From: Nitrospirota bacterium
Lineage (GTDB): Bacteria > Nitrospirota > JACRHL01
Direction of reading: 5' to 3'
Assembly: GCA_029881725.1 (NCBI GenBank)
Contig: JAOUMB010000007.1
Location: forward strand, 23,946 to 87,945
Length of the DNA stretch: 64,000 bases
Positions 55,216 through 63,560 of the stretch are shown piece after piece. Each line of letters opens with the position of its first letter. Within the stretch, counting starts at the first letter, position 1. The notes under the pieces are model-generated. The model saw only the letters and a program-made list of their open reading frames with translations. It did no database searches and was not told where the DNA came from. The translations under genes were made by a program, and so were the position numbers.

Positions 55216-55680
55216 ATGATTCGCAAAGGGAACACCCGGCGGATGGCCGCCGGACTGGGCGGCATGCTGCTGGCCGCCACCGTGCTAACGCTGTTGTGGG
55301 GCGGCACCGTGCAGGGTTCCGGGGTGCGCTCCATGGACCCGATGACCGAGGCATCCGCATACTCGGTGCCCCTCTCCGAGTTCACCGGCGTGCTTCAGGA
55401 GCGGGCCGGGTACGCATTCAGCCTGGGGCACTACGTGGGCATGCACCACGCCCAGAACAAGGAGCTGGAAGGGTGGCAGAAAATGGTGCGCGAACTGTCC
55501 GGCATGGGTGCCGAAGGCACGCTGGCGAGCCGCTATCACCAGGCCGGTCAGGAAAAAATCGGCTACCAGGTGGCCACCATGACGCTGGCGGAACGGCGCC
55601 GGGGCGAGGTGCAGGAACAACTCGGCTATCAGGTGATGATTGCCCATCTGGTGGAGATGAACACCGCCCTCCGGCAGTAG
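55216..55680 (+). CDS. Secreted protein, unknown function
   Basis: A 154-residue protein with an N-terminal signal sequence (TRRMAAGLGGMLLAATVLTLLWGG). The mature part is helical and polar, with two similar segments each containing GYQV (KIGYQVATMTLAE and QLGYQVMIAHLVE). GGGGAGG precedes ATG 55216. No family recognised. Confidence 0.7.
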   Translation: MIRKGNTRRMAAGLGGMLLAATVLTLLWGGTVQGSGVRSMDPMTEASAYSVPLSEFTGVLQERAGYAFSLGHYVGMHHAQNKELEGWQKMVRELSGMGAEGTLASRYHQAGQEKIGYQVATMTLAERRRGEVQEQLGYQVMIAHLVEMNTALRQ

Positions 55681-55745
55681 CCCGGGCTCCGGCGGGCGTC
55701 CTATACTTGGGCACCCGCCGGACGGGGCGAAACAGGAGGAAAACG

Positions 55746-56042
55746 GTGACACAACGGGCGGTCGAAGCGCTGGTTTCGGGGGTGGTTCAGGGGGTGTGGT
55801 TTCGCGATTTTACGCGCACCACCGCACTGGGGCTGGGGCTTTCCGGCTACGTGGAGAACCTGCCCGACGGGCGGGTGCATCTGGTCGCCAGTGGCGACCC
55901 CGCAGCCGTTCAGGCCCTGCTCGACGCGGTGCATCAAGGTCCCCCGAGGGCGCGGGTGGATGGGGTGGAGGTGCTGGACTATACCGGCACGGAACGCTTC
56001 GACGGCTTCCGCGTGCGCACCGGGTCCGGATTTTCGGGCTGA
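55746..56042 (+). CDS. acyP: Acylphosphatase
   Basis: A 98-residue enzyme hydrolysing acyl phosphates. The phosphate loop VVQGVWFRDFTR has catalytic Arg20, and GYVENLPDGRV has Asn38; both match the family. GTG 55746 has AGGAGG six bases upstream. Confidence 0.94.
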   Translation: MTQRAVEALVSGVVQGVWFRDFTRTTALGLGLSGYVENLPDGRVHLVASGDPAAVQALLDAVHQGPPRARVDGVEVLDYTGTERFDGFRVRTGSGFSG

Positions 56043-56049
56043 GAAGCCG

Positions 56050-56415
56050 TCAGGCGGGGGGACTGCTGAAGCCCGCGGCGGCCAGGTTCATGATGCGGTG
56101 CACCTCGTCGCGGGTTTTGCTGTCCAGTTCGTCGAACTGAACGGCCATGCCCACTTCCTTCAGGTGCGCCACCCACCCCCGCAACCGGATATCGGCGGGG
56201 CCGTCATCCACGATTAGCCGGCATTCGCACGGGCAGTCCTGCGGAAAACGCTCGTAGGTGCGCAGGAACATGCCCCCTTCACTCAGGTCCTGCACGTCAC
56301 CGAATACCTCCATCTGCCCCGGTATGCACAGGGCCGCGCGCAATTGCCCGCTCACGACCGCGCGCGGGGGGCGGGTGAGTGGAGTGGTGATGGGTTTCGC
56401 GGGTCTCCGTTTCAT
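56050..56415 (-). CDS. PilZ-domain protein, canonical-like
   Basis: A 121-residue single PilZ domain. The second c-di-GMP motif is canonical (DLSEGG, matching D/NxSxxG); the first is RPPR rather than RxxxR. The C-terminal GWVAHLKEVGMAVQFDE is shared with the PilZ cluster at 61164-63560. It is the only one of the six here with an intact D-x-S-x-x-G. No clear Shine-Dalgarno. Confidence 0.85.
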   Translation of the reverse strand: MKRRPAKPITTPLTRPPRAVVSGQLRAALCIPGQMEVFGDVQDLSEGGMFLRTYERFPQDCPCECRLIVDDGPADIRLRGWVAHLKEVGMAVQFDELDSKTRDEVHRIMNLAAAGFSSPPA

Positions 56416-56554
56416 GGCTGTAGTTCGTATCGGTCGGTTTTCAGAAGAATTAAGGCCCTGGCGCGGGAAATCCTGCGAATTTTTCAGGATCCGTACCCTG
56501 CCATTCAAACGGAAAACAGGTCGGGAAGGGCTGGTGGGGAGGAGCGGGCCGGGG

Positions 56555-56977
56555 TCAGTCGACGATGCGGATTTCCGTTTCCTCATAGTTGCGGTTGGCG
56601 ATTTTGTAGGCCTTCATCAACGGGTTCTGCGGGTCGCGCAGGCCCATGATGATCCAGCGGAAGTCCGGGTCCAGGCTGGCGATGGAGTTTTCGGCCTGCA
56701 CCACGTCGGCGATGGATGGCACCGGGCTGGATTCGGTGTGGCTGTGGAAGATGCACACCACCTCCAGCCCCTTTTCCTCACAGCGGCGGTAGGCGTATTC
56801 GGTTGCCTTGGGGCCCACGGAGAAGGTCATGGTGGACTGATCGCAGTTATAGGCGGGAATCATCACCTTCACCTCACGCGCCGCGTTGGCCCCCAGGAAG
56901 CCGCAGCACTCCAGCGGCTTTTCCTTGATGCCGTGGGCGAACATGGCGTCCACGATGCGGCGCGGGATGATCAGCAT
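56555..56977 (-). CDS. JAMM (M67/Mov34) metallopeptidase
   Basis: A 140-residue prokaryotic JAB1/MPN+ protein. The zinc site is complete: Glu23 (PLECCGF), His78-Ser-His80, Ser88 and Asp91 (HSH-x7-S-x2-D). Relatives remove amino acids or peptides from ubiquitin-like sulfur carriers (ThiS/MoaD) or act in siderophore and cysteine pathways; none of those partners is next to it. GAGGAG precedes ATG 56977. Confidence 0.92.
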   Translation of the reverse strand: MLIIPRRIVDAMFAHGIKEKPLECCGFLGANAAREVKVMIPAYNCDQSTMTFSVGPKATEYAYRRCEEKGLEVVCIFHSHTESSPVPSIADVVQAENSIASLDPDFRWIIMGLRDPQNPLMKAYKIANRNYEETEIRIVD

Positions 56978-57057
56978 GATGGGGTCTCCTCGCTAACCGC
57001 GCCGATCGGGTGTCCTGGCCGTCCCGGAGGGATGGGGGGGTGCACCCGAACGGGCGG

Positions 57058-59751
57058 TCAGGGACCGGCGGTGGTCGCCACGGCAATCGGTCCCAGGCTG
57101 GTGGCGGTGGTTGCTTTCCACGTAAGTGTACCGTTGGCGTTGATGGCGAAGGCCATTACATTGGTGCTCAACTTGCCGGTGACATACAGGAATTTCCCCG
57201 ACGGGTCGATGCTGATGGCCGACGGGCTGGACCCGGTGGTCACCTGCGCGGTCAGGCCCAGGGATGTGAGTCCGCCGGTCATGGTATCCCGGGAATAGAC
57301 CCAGATTGTATTGTCGGCTCCGTTGGCCACGTACGCGTATTGGCCGGAAGGGTGGATGGCGATCGCCGTGGGGGAAGCGCCGGTAGGCGCCGACCCCGTA
57401 TACACAAGACTGTAGATCCCGAGCGTGTTGTACGACCATAAATCGTTGAAATAAATCGATACCGAATTGCCGGCGTTGTTGGCGGTGTAGACGAACCATC
57501 CGATCGGACTGGTGGCCAGCGCCACCGGGCCGGAGCCGGAAGCATGCGTTCCTTCAAGGGTAAGTGCGCCGCCCGCCCCGGTTACACCGTAAGCGTGCAG
57601 GTTGCTGAGCGCCCGGTCCGCCACGTAAACGAACATGCCGTTGGGGCCCACGATCACGCTGCGCGGGTTGGTCATCCCAGTGCCCTGCACCGTTTTGGCG
57701 CCCAGGGTTCCATCCGGGTTGATCGGGAACGAGGACAGGGTGCCGGTGGTGCTTTCCACCACGCACAGGAACGATTTGTCCGGAGATGCCGCCATCCCGG
57801 TGGGAGCGACCCCCAGGGCGACCGAGGCCAGGGCGGTCAGGCTTCCCGTGGTGGCGTTGATGGAAAACGGCGAGATCTGATTGGTGCCGGAAACCCCTGC
57901 ATACAGGAAGCTCCCCGATCGATCCACCGCCAACGCCGTTGGCGCTCCGGCTACCGTTTTGCCACCCGCCGCGGTCAGGGCCCCGGTGGTGGGCGAAATG
58001 GTATAGGCACTGATGGACAGCGCCCCGGAATCGGCGGAATAGGCAAATTTTCCGGTGCGTCCGACCGTGGTGAAATTGAACACCTGCCGGTCCGGGGGGC
58101 CCGGATTGCCTGCCAGATCCAGGACTCCCGTGGTCACAACGACTGCGAACACGTGATTGTCGGTCAGGGGCGCGGTTGGCGTAAAGGTGGCGGTATTTCC
58201 CACCAGATTCCAGGTTCCGGTGACCTCCGTGTTCAGGCTGTTGTTCCACACGTAGATGTTGGGAGAGACCAGCGTAAGCGTGTCTACCGGCTCGGAGAAC
58301 GTGACTGAAATGGAAACGGCGGCCGGATCCAGGCCCACGGAATTGGAGGCCGGTGTGGTGCTGGAAACCGTGGGGGGCGTGATGTCGGCGCTCCCCGCGA
58401 TGGTGAATGACCAGACGTGATTGGCCGCCATCGCGTTGCCCGGAAGATCGGTGACGCCAGTGGTGATGGTGGCGGTATAGGTGGCCCCCAAATTCAGGGC
58501 GGTCGTGGGAATGAATTCCACAAGGTTGCCCGAATAGGCCACCGTTCCGGCTACCGGTATGGTGCCTTCCGTCAGCGTTACGGTGGTGGCATTCACGGTG
58601 GCGGAATCCATCAGTTCCGAAAACACGGCATACGGAATAACAGTGGCGGAAACACCCGTTGCGCCGTTGTTCGGAAAGGACAGGGTGACCGTGGGCGGGG
58701 TGGTGTCGGGAGTGGCCGTGGTGGTGAAGGTCCAGACATGATTGGCGGCCAGCGGATTTCCCGCCAGATCCGTGGCGCCGGTGGTGATGGTGGCGATGTA
58801 GGTGGTTGCCACGGACAGCGCGATGGAAGGCAGGAAGGTGGCCGTTTGGGAGAAATAGGATACCGACCCGGGCACATTGGTCAGGCCGTCACTGACCGTA
58901 AACGTGGCGGGGGTGAGGGTGCTGGCGAGCATCGGCTCTGAAAAGGAGGCGCTGACACCGGAGGAGAGGCCGACCCCGGTGGCGGCGTCCAGCGGGGTGG
59001 TGGCGGTTACCGTGGGCGGTGTGAGGTCGGAGAACGGTCCGATGGTGGTGAAGGTCGAGGAGAACGGGGGCGACAGGACGTTGTTGGCCAGATCCACCAC
59101 GTTGCTGATGGTTACCGTGTACACCGCGCTCGCTTCCAGGGTACTCATGGGGAACACATACCCGAAACTTCCGAAAGCCGCGGCCCTCGTGACCACAGGG
59201 CCCGAAGGACCGGTCAGGGTCACCTTGGACGCGTCGAACGTGAACCCGTCGATGGGTTCCGAAAACAACACCGTGAGCCGGGTTGAAGTGGAGACGCCCA
59301 GGCTTCCGTCCAGAGGGTCGATGTCGATGATTGAGGGCGCTGTCGTGTCGGCGGCGGCTCCGGTAGTGAACGCCCATGACGAGGAGGCGAGCGAAATTCC
59401 GCTCATCGACCGGATTCCGGAGGAAACGGTGGCCGTGTACCGGGTGTTGGCCGTTAGCGCCGCACCGGGGGTGAAGGTGGCCTGTCCCCCGGTCGGATCC
59501 ACGGCCACGGTTCCCGCCACCGCTCCGGCAGCGGAGGAAAGGGTGAAGGTTGCCGTGGTAACCGTGGCGGCATTGACGGGCATACTGAAGGTGACCGCAA
59601 TGCGGGGGTTGGTGGCGACGCCGGTCGCATTGGGGGATGGAAGGGGATTGCGGGTGGAGAAGCCCGGTGTGCTACTGACGGTTGTGTCGCTGCTGCAGCC
59701 GGCCAGCAACATGGCGCCGAGCGCCAGCAATACCCCGATGAAACCGCGCAT
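57058..59751 (-). CDS. Lipoprotein with five Big_5 Ig-like repeats and a C-terminal beta-propeller
   Basis: An 897-residue lipoprotein (lipobox LAGC, lipid Cys19). Five SbsA/Big_5-type Ig repeats (~30-560) each start with TPPTV.. or a similar strand and contain a 'VxFSEPxD/M' and 'TYTATITTGVTDLAGN' segment. Residues ~563-890 form a 6-phosphogluconolactonase-like (YVTN) propeller: GKFAYSADSGALSISAYTI, SGSFLYAGVSGTNQIS and so on. It looks like a cell-surface structural or binding protein rather than an enzyme. GGGGAG precedes ATG 59751. Confidence 0.87.
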   Translation of the reverse strand: MRGFIGVLLALGAMLLAGCSSDTTVSSTPGFSTRNPLPSPNATGVATNPRIAVTFSMPVNAATVTTATFTLSSAAGAVAGTVAVDPTGGQATFTPGAALTANTRYTATVSSGIRSMSGISLASSSWAFTTGAAADTTAPSIIDIDPLDGSLGVSTSTRLTVLFSEPIDGFTFDASKVTLTGPSGPVVTRAAAFGSFGYVFPMSTLEASAVYTVTISNVVDLANNVLSPPFSSTFTTIGPFSDLTPPTVTATTPLDAATGVGLSSGVSASFSEPMLASTLTPATFTVSDGLTNVPGSVSYFSQTATFLPSIALSVATTYIATITTGATDLAGNPLAANHVWTFTTTATPDTTPPTVTLSFPNNGATGVSATVIPYAVFSELMDSATVNATTVTLTEGTIPVAGTVAYSGNLVEFIPTTALNLGATYTATITTGVTDLPGNAMAANHVWSFTIAGSADITPPTVSSTTPASNSVGLDPAAVSISVTFSEPVDTLTLVSPNIYVWNNSLNTEVTGTWNLVGNTATFTPTAPLTDNHVFAVVVTTGVLDLAGNPGPPDRQVFNFTTVGRTGKFAYSADSGALSISAYTISPTTGALTAAGGKTVAGAPTALAVDRSGSFLYAGVSGTNQISPFSINATTGSLTALASVALGVAPTGMAASPDKSFLCVVESTTGTLSSFPINPDGTLGAKTVQGTGMTNPRSVIVGPNGMFVYVADRALSNLHAYGVTGAGGALTLEGTHASGSGPVALATSPIGWFVYTANNAGNSVSIYFNDLWSYNTLGIYSLVYTGSAPTGASPTAIAIHPSGQYAYVANGADNTIWVYSRDTMTGGLTSLGLTAQVTTGSSPSAISIDPSGKFLYVTGKLSTNVMAFAINANGTLTWKATTATSLGPIAVATTAGP

Positions 59752-59976
59752 GTCAGATTGCTCCCCATCTGAATGACTTCCCTGTCACCCGGCCGCTCCC
59801 GAGGAGTGGCACCCATCGAAGGTTCACTGTAACAAAAACACAAGTTCCGTCAAGTGGCTGATTTATCGTGATATCGGCTGGAGATGGGGTGGTATTGCCG
59901 AACCGCTTCGGCTAATCTGCCTCCCGAGCCTTGTTCGGCAAGGGGTGGGGGGACCGTAAAAAGGGGAGCGTTACGC

Positions 59977-60804
59977 GTGGCAAAATGCACTTACTGCGGC
60001 CAATCCGCCGGACTGATTTCCGCCTCCCACCCGGAGTGCAAGCAGGCCCGGGAAAAGGCCGATACCGCCATTCCCGAACTGTGCCTTACCGTTCTGCAGG
60101 CGGGGCGCCCCGCCGCCGAGGTGGCGGCGTCGATCCGGGAGTTGGCCACCGCCGGGCATCTGACCGATGCGGAACTGCACTTCATGGTGATCGAAAACTG
60201 GGAGCAGGCGGTGCGCGAGGCCCTTGCGCACGGGGTTTCGGCGGAGGAGGAGACGCGCCTGCTGGAACTGCCCCGCGCCCTGGGCGTGCAGCGCGAGGAA
60301 CTGGACAGCGGCGGGGTGTTCCGGATGCTGGCCGCGGCCCATTTCGAGCGCGAGATCCTGGCCGGGAATCCTCCCCACCCGGATGCCTTCGAGGCGCGCT
60401 TTCCGCTGCCGCTGGCGCCGGGCGAGAACCTCATGTGGTGCTTCGGTCCGGTGCGCTACCTGTACATGCGGCGCCTGCGCCGGATGGTCAGTTCCGCCCT
60501 GGAGGGGCTGGGGGACGCGGTCCCGGAAACCGGCCTCGGGTCGCTGCACGAGGTTTTCAAGCGGGATGCGGAAACCCGTGAACTGGAAGCGGTGCTGGGG
60601 GTGAGCGATCGGGCGGTGACCGTGGTGGGCGGCAAATGGACCGTGCGCATGCCGTGGGAGCGGGTGATCGGCATCAATCTGGTCGATACCACCGTGGACA
60701 TTCATCTGGCCGGTGACGGGGAGGGGCCGCACAAGTTCGCGGTGTCCGACGCACCCTTTGCCTACCGCGTGCTGCGCGGCCTGTGGAGCCGCAGTGGCCG
60801 CTGA
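59977..60804 (+). CDS. Zinc-ribbon-headed cytoplasmic protein, unknown
   Basis: A 275-residue protein. It starts with KCTYCGQSAGLISASHPEC, a C-x2-C...H-x3-C putative zinc ribbon (Cys4, Cys7, His16, Cys20), then a helical middle and a C-terminal strand-rich region (VTVVGGKWTVRMPWERVIGINL) that resembles a PH-like fold. GTG 59977 with AGGGGAG upstream is chosen. The family is not recognised. It is followed, with a small overlap, by the CsaA-like gene. Confidence 0.72.
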   Translation: MAKCTYCGQSAGLISASHPECKQAREKADTAIPELCLTVLQAGRPAAEVAASIRELATAGHLTDAELHFMVIENWEQAVREALAHGVSAEEETRLLELPRALGVQREELDSGGVFRMLAAAHFEREILAGNPPHPDAFEARFPLPLAPGENLMWCFGPVRYLYMRRLRRMVSSALEGLGDAVPETGLGSLHEVFKRDAETRELEAVLGVSDRAVTVVGGKWTVRMPWERVIGINLVDTTVDIHLAGDGEGPHKFAVSDAPFAYRVLRGLWSRSGR

Positions 60805-61156
60805 CGGTCCGATGCCGCCGACCCCGATCACCCTGGATGATTTTTTCAAGGTGGACGTGCGCGCCGGGACCGTGGTTTCCGCCGAATGGAACCGGGGCGC
60901 CCGCAAGCCCGCTTATGTGCTGCACATCGACTTCGGCCCGGAACTGGGGGTGCGGGCCAGTTCGGCGCAGATTTCCCAGTGTCACCCGCTGGATGAACTG
61001 GTGGGAACCCAGGTGCTGGCGGTGGTCAACTTTTCCCCGGTGCGGGTGGCCGGAGTGAAATCCGAGGTGCTGACGCTGGGGGTGGTGGAACCGGATGGCC
61101 GGGTGGTTTTGGTGCGCCCCGCGTTGCGAGTGGCCAACGGGGCGCGGCTGGCCTGA
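60794..61156 (+). CDS. csaA: CsaA-like tRNA-binding-domain protein
   Basis: A ~120-residue EMAP-II/Trbp111 OB-fold protein: DDFFKVDVRAGTVVSAEW, ARKPAYVLHIDFGPELG, SSAQIS and NFSPVRVAGVKSEVLTLG are all typical of CsaA. Such proteins bind tRNA-like RNA, and CsaA was proposed to be an export-related chaperone. GTG 60794 follows GGAG and overlaps the upstream gene; ATG 60812 is an alternative. Confidence 0.88.
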   Translation: MAADGPMPPTPITLDDFFKVDVRAGTVVSAEWNRGARKPAYVLHIDFGPELGVRASSAQISQCHPLDELVGTQVLAVVNFSPVRVAGVKSEVLTLGVVEPDGRVVLVRPALRVANGARLA

Positions 61157-61163
61157 CGCGCCG

Positions 61164-61517
61164 TCAGTCCATCCGTGGCGGGTGCAGGTAGCGGGCCAGG
61201 ACATCCGCCGTGTCCGGGGGAAAGGGGCGGAACTGGACCGCGGTGTGGCCGCCTTCCGAGTAGACCACCCATCCGGCGGCATCCACGGCCAGATCGGCGT
61301 CGATCAGTTCCAGGCGCACCATGCAGGGCGATTCGGGGGGCAGCCAGCGCCCGAAGTGCGCATGCATGCCGTGCAGATTGAGTTTGTCGGCGGTTCCCAG
61401 AACTTCGCGGCCGGTGGCCGCCAGCTTCAGGGCCACGCCCACCCGGCCGGAAACATCGTAACGGAACGGCCGCGTCTCCGGTGTGGTGGCCGGACGTACC
61501 GGTCGTCTTCTGTGCAT
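61164..61517 (-). CDS. PilZ-domain protein, cluster member 5
   Basis: A 117-residue PilZ-fold protein. First motif region RPFRYDVSGRVGV; second KLNLHGMHAHF, where canonical D/NxSxxG has become KLNLHG. GWVVYSEGGHTAVQF is the conserved C-terminal strand pair. AGGGAGGGG precedes ATG 61517. It is the last gene in the leftward cluster and converges on the CsaA-like gene. Confidence 0.8.
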   Translation of the reverse strand: MHRRRPVRPATTPETRPFRYDVSGRVGVALKLAATGREVLGTADKLNLHGMHAHFGRWLPPESPCMVRLELIDADLAVDAAGWVVYSEGGHTAVQFRPFPPDTADVLARYLHPPRMD

Positions 61518-61663
61518 GGTCCCCTCCCTGGCAGGTGCACATATTCCCATCGCTCCGGTCTCTTCGGAGGCTGCGGCCAGTCAGATGAACGGCATACGCA
61601 TAAAAAATGTCCGCGCGCCCCGAACGGAGGGACGGGAGCATACGTTTTCGGGGATGGAGGGGG

Positions 61664-62062
61664 TCAGCGGGTGGCGGGAGGGGTCAGGTATCCGGCCAGC
61701 AGGCGGGCGGTTTCCGGGGCCAGTTCCTCGAACTGGATTGCGGTGCCGGACTCCGTGGAATAGACCACCCATCCACGGCCGGTAAGCACCGTGTCGGCGT
61801 CGATCAGCTCCAGACGCACGGCACAGGGTGCCTCGGGGGGCAATTGGCGGTCCAGGACCGCGTGCAGGCCGTGCAGGTTGATCTGGTCGGCGTGCCCCAG
61901 CACTTCCAGCCCGTCTCCGGCGATGCGCAGGGCCACGCCCACGCGGCCGTCCACCTGATGGCGGGGCGGCCGGTTGGCGGCATTGGTCACCCGCCGTCCG
62001 GGGCGGACGTCGCGGCGTTGGCCGCGATGGCGGGCGTCTCTGCGTGTAAATCCCTTGCGCAT
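61664..62062 (-). CDS. PilZ-domain protein, cluster member 4
   Basis: A 132-residue PilZ-fold protein, nearest to member 5 (shared VxLELIDAD and LPPExPCxVR). Basic N-terminal extension (RKGFTRRDARHRGQRRD). First motif RPPRHQVDGRVG; second QINLHG in place of D/NxSxxG. C-terminal GWVVYSTESGTAIQFEE. A hydrophobic-free, cytoplasmic protein. Confidence 0.8.
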   Translation of the reverse strand: MRKGFTRRDARHRGQRRDVRPGRRVTNAANRPPRHQVDGRVGVALRIAGDGLEVLGHADQINLHGLHAVLDRQLPPEAPCAVRLELIDADTVLTGRGWVVYSTESGTAIQFEELAPETARLLAGYLTPPATR

Positions 62063-62156
62063 GCATCAATTCCGATCACGCCGGAAGGGTCCGGCTCGAC
62101 TTCCTTTCGGCATTAATTGCCTAATCTTTAGTCTTAATGTGGCGGGCCGGACGGGC

Positions 62157-62519
62157 TCAGGCGTTTTCGGAGCGGTCCACATGGCGGCTCAGGTAGCGCA
62201 TCAGGTGGTCGGTAAATTCCGGGTCCACGTCGTCGTCGAACTGGATGGCCATGCTGTCTTCGTTGGCGAACACCACCCATCCGGCCCCTTCCAGCGACAG
62301 GGGGGCGTCGGCCATGTCGATGCGGAAGTCACAGGCGGCCCCTGGCGGCAGGGGGCGGGCGCATTGGACGCGCATGCCGTTGGTGCTCAGTTTGCTCGCG
62401 CCGCCGCCGGCGCCGAACGGTTCGCCGGACAGGCGGTAGTGCACGTCCACCAGCCCGTCCACGTTGATGCGTGGGGGACGGGTGAAGGTTCCCGACAGGA
62501 CTGGACGTTGCTTTTTCAT
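62157..62519 (-). CDS. PilZ-domain protein, cluster member 3
   Basis: A 120-residue PilZ-fold protein. First motif RPPRINVDGLVDV; second KLSTNG, which keeps the Ser and Gly but not the acidic/Asn first position. C-terminal GWVVFANEDSMAIQFDDD. GGGAGGGAAG precedes ATG 62519. Confidence 0.8.
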   Translation of the reverse strand: MKKQRPVLSGTFTRPPRINVDGLVDVHYRLSGEPFGAGGGASKLSTNGMRVQCARPLPPGAACDFRIDMADAPLSLEGAGWVVFANEDSMAIQFDDDVDPEFTDHLMRYLSRHVDRSENA

Positions 62520-62746
62520 GGCTTCCCTCCCAGGGCAACCCCGCGCCTGATCTTCTGATCGGAAGGAAACAGCCGTTACTTTATGCAATTATATGGGGCA
62601 TAAAATGGGTGTGTTGCATGATAAATCAACAAGATACATCCCGTTCGGCGGCTGGTGTGGCGCGGTTTCCCCATGGGGGGCGCGGGGTGGTTTTCCATCC
62701 TGTGCCGAATGTCGGCGAGGCCCCCTCCGCCTTTGGCCGGGCGGGT

Positions 62747-63109
62747 TCAGGCCGCCAGGCGGGCCACGTGGAGGGCGAGGATGCTGGCCAGCTTGCGGGC
62801 GTTTTCGGCGCTGAACTCGTCAAACTGGATGGCCATGCCGGTGTCTTCGGAGTAAACCACCCAGCCCAGGCCGTCGATGGCGATTTGTTCGTCGGGGAAA
62901 TCCAGATGGATTTCGCACTCGGTATCGTCCGGCAGGTGCAGTTCGCACCAGGTGAACAGGCCGCGCAGATTAAGGCATTTGACGCGTCCGTGAATGACGT
63001 CATCGGTGCCGACCTTGCGGATTTTTGCGGTCACGCGGCCGAGCATGTCCAGGCGCTGGTCCCGCGACTGCCGGTTGGTTGTGGGCCGGAGAGGCCGGGG
63101 TCGTGACAT
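62747..63109 (-). CDS. PilZ-domain protein, cluster member 2
   Basis: A 120-residue PilZ-fold protein. First motif RDQRLDMLGRVTA; second CLNLRG. C-terminal GWVVYSEDTGMAIQFDE. GGGAGG lies just upstream of ATG 63109, which is preferred to the longer start at 63130. Confidence 0.8.
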   Translation of the reverse strand: MSRPRPLRPTTNRQSRDQRLDMLGRVTAKIRKVGTDDVIHGRVKCLNLRGLFTWCELHLPDDTECEIHLDFPDEQIAIDGLGWVVYSEDTGMAIQFDEFSAENARKLASILALHVARLAA

Positions 63110-63149
63110 GATATACCTCCCTGTATACAAAGATAGCGCATTCCATTTC

Positions 63150-63169
63150 GGCCGGATGGCGGGCCGGCC
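63150..63169. other. GC-rich hairpin between two PilZ genes
   Basis: A perfect 6-bp stem GGCCGG/CCGGCC with an eight-base loop between cluster members 1 and 2. No T-run follows in either direction, so it is not a classical terminator; it could stabilise or attenuate the transcript. Confidence 0.3.
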
Positions 63170-63200
63170 TTTAGGGGGGCGCGCCGGAAAATGGAAAAAA

Positions 63201-63560
63201 TTACGCGGCGGCGGGACGGCACCGTTTCAACAGCGAATCCAGGGCCTTGCCGGTGTCCCGGTCCCAATCGTCGAACTGGACGGCAATGCTGCGTTCGTTG
63301 CTGAACACCACCCACCCGTGGCCGTCGATGGCCTCGCCCTGGCTGGGAAAGGTGATGCGGAAGTCCACTTCGGCCTCTTCCGGCAGGGCGCGATCGGTCC
63401 ACATGTAGAGGCCCATGTGGTTGATATTGCGCACATCGCCGACCGTCTCGGGGATTTCACCCGCCAGGCCGATCTCCACGGTCACCTTGCCCTCCACCGC
63501 AATGCGCGGCGCGCGGGTTTTGGGGGTGGTCGGTTTGCGTTTCGGGCGGGCTTTTTTCAT
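63201..63560 (-). CDS. PilZ-domain protein, cluster member 1
   Basis: A 119-residue PilZ-fold protein and the most upstream of the five consecutive leftward copies. Lys/Arg-rich N-terminus; first motif RAPRIAVEGKVTV; second NINHMG, close to canonical N-x-S-x-x-G but with Asn for Ser. C-terminal GWVVFSNERSIAVQFDD. GGAGAACC precedes ATG 63560. Confidence 0.82.
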   Translation of the reverse strand: MKKARPKRKPTTPKTRAPRIAVEGKVTVEIGLAGEIPETVGDVRNINHMGLYMWTDRALPEEAEVDFRITFPSQGEAIDGHGWVVFSNERSIAVQFDDWDRDTGKALDSLLKRCRPAAA

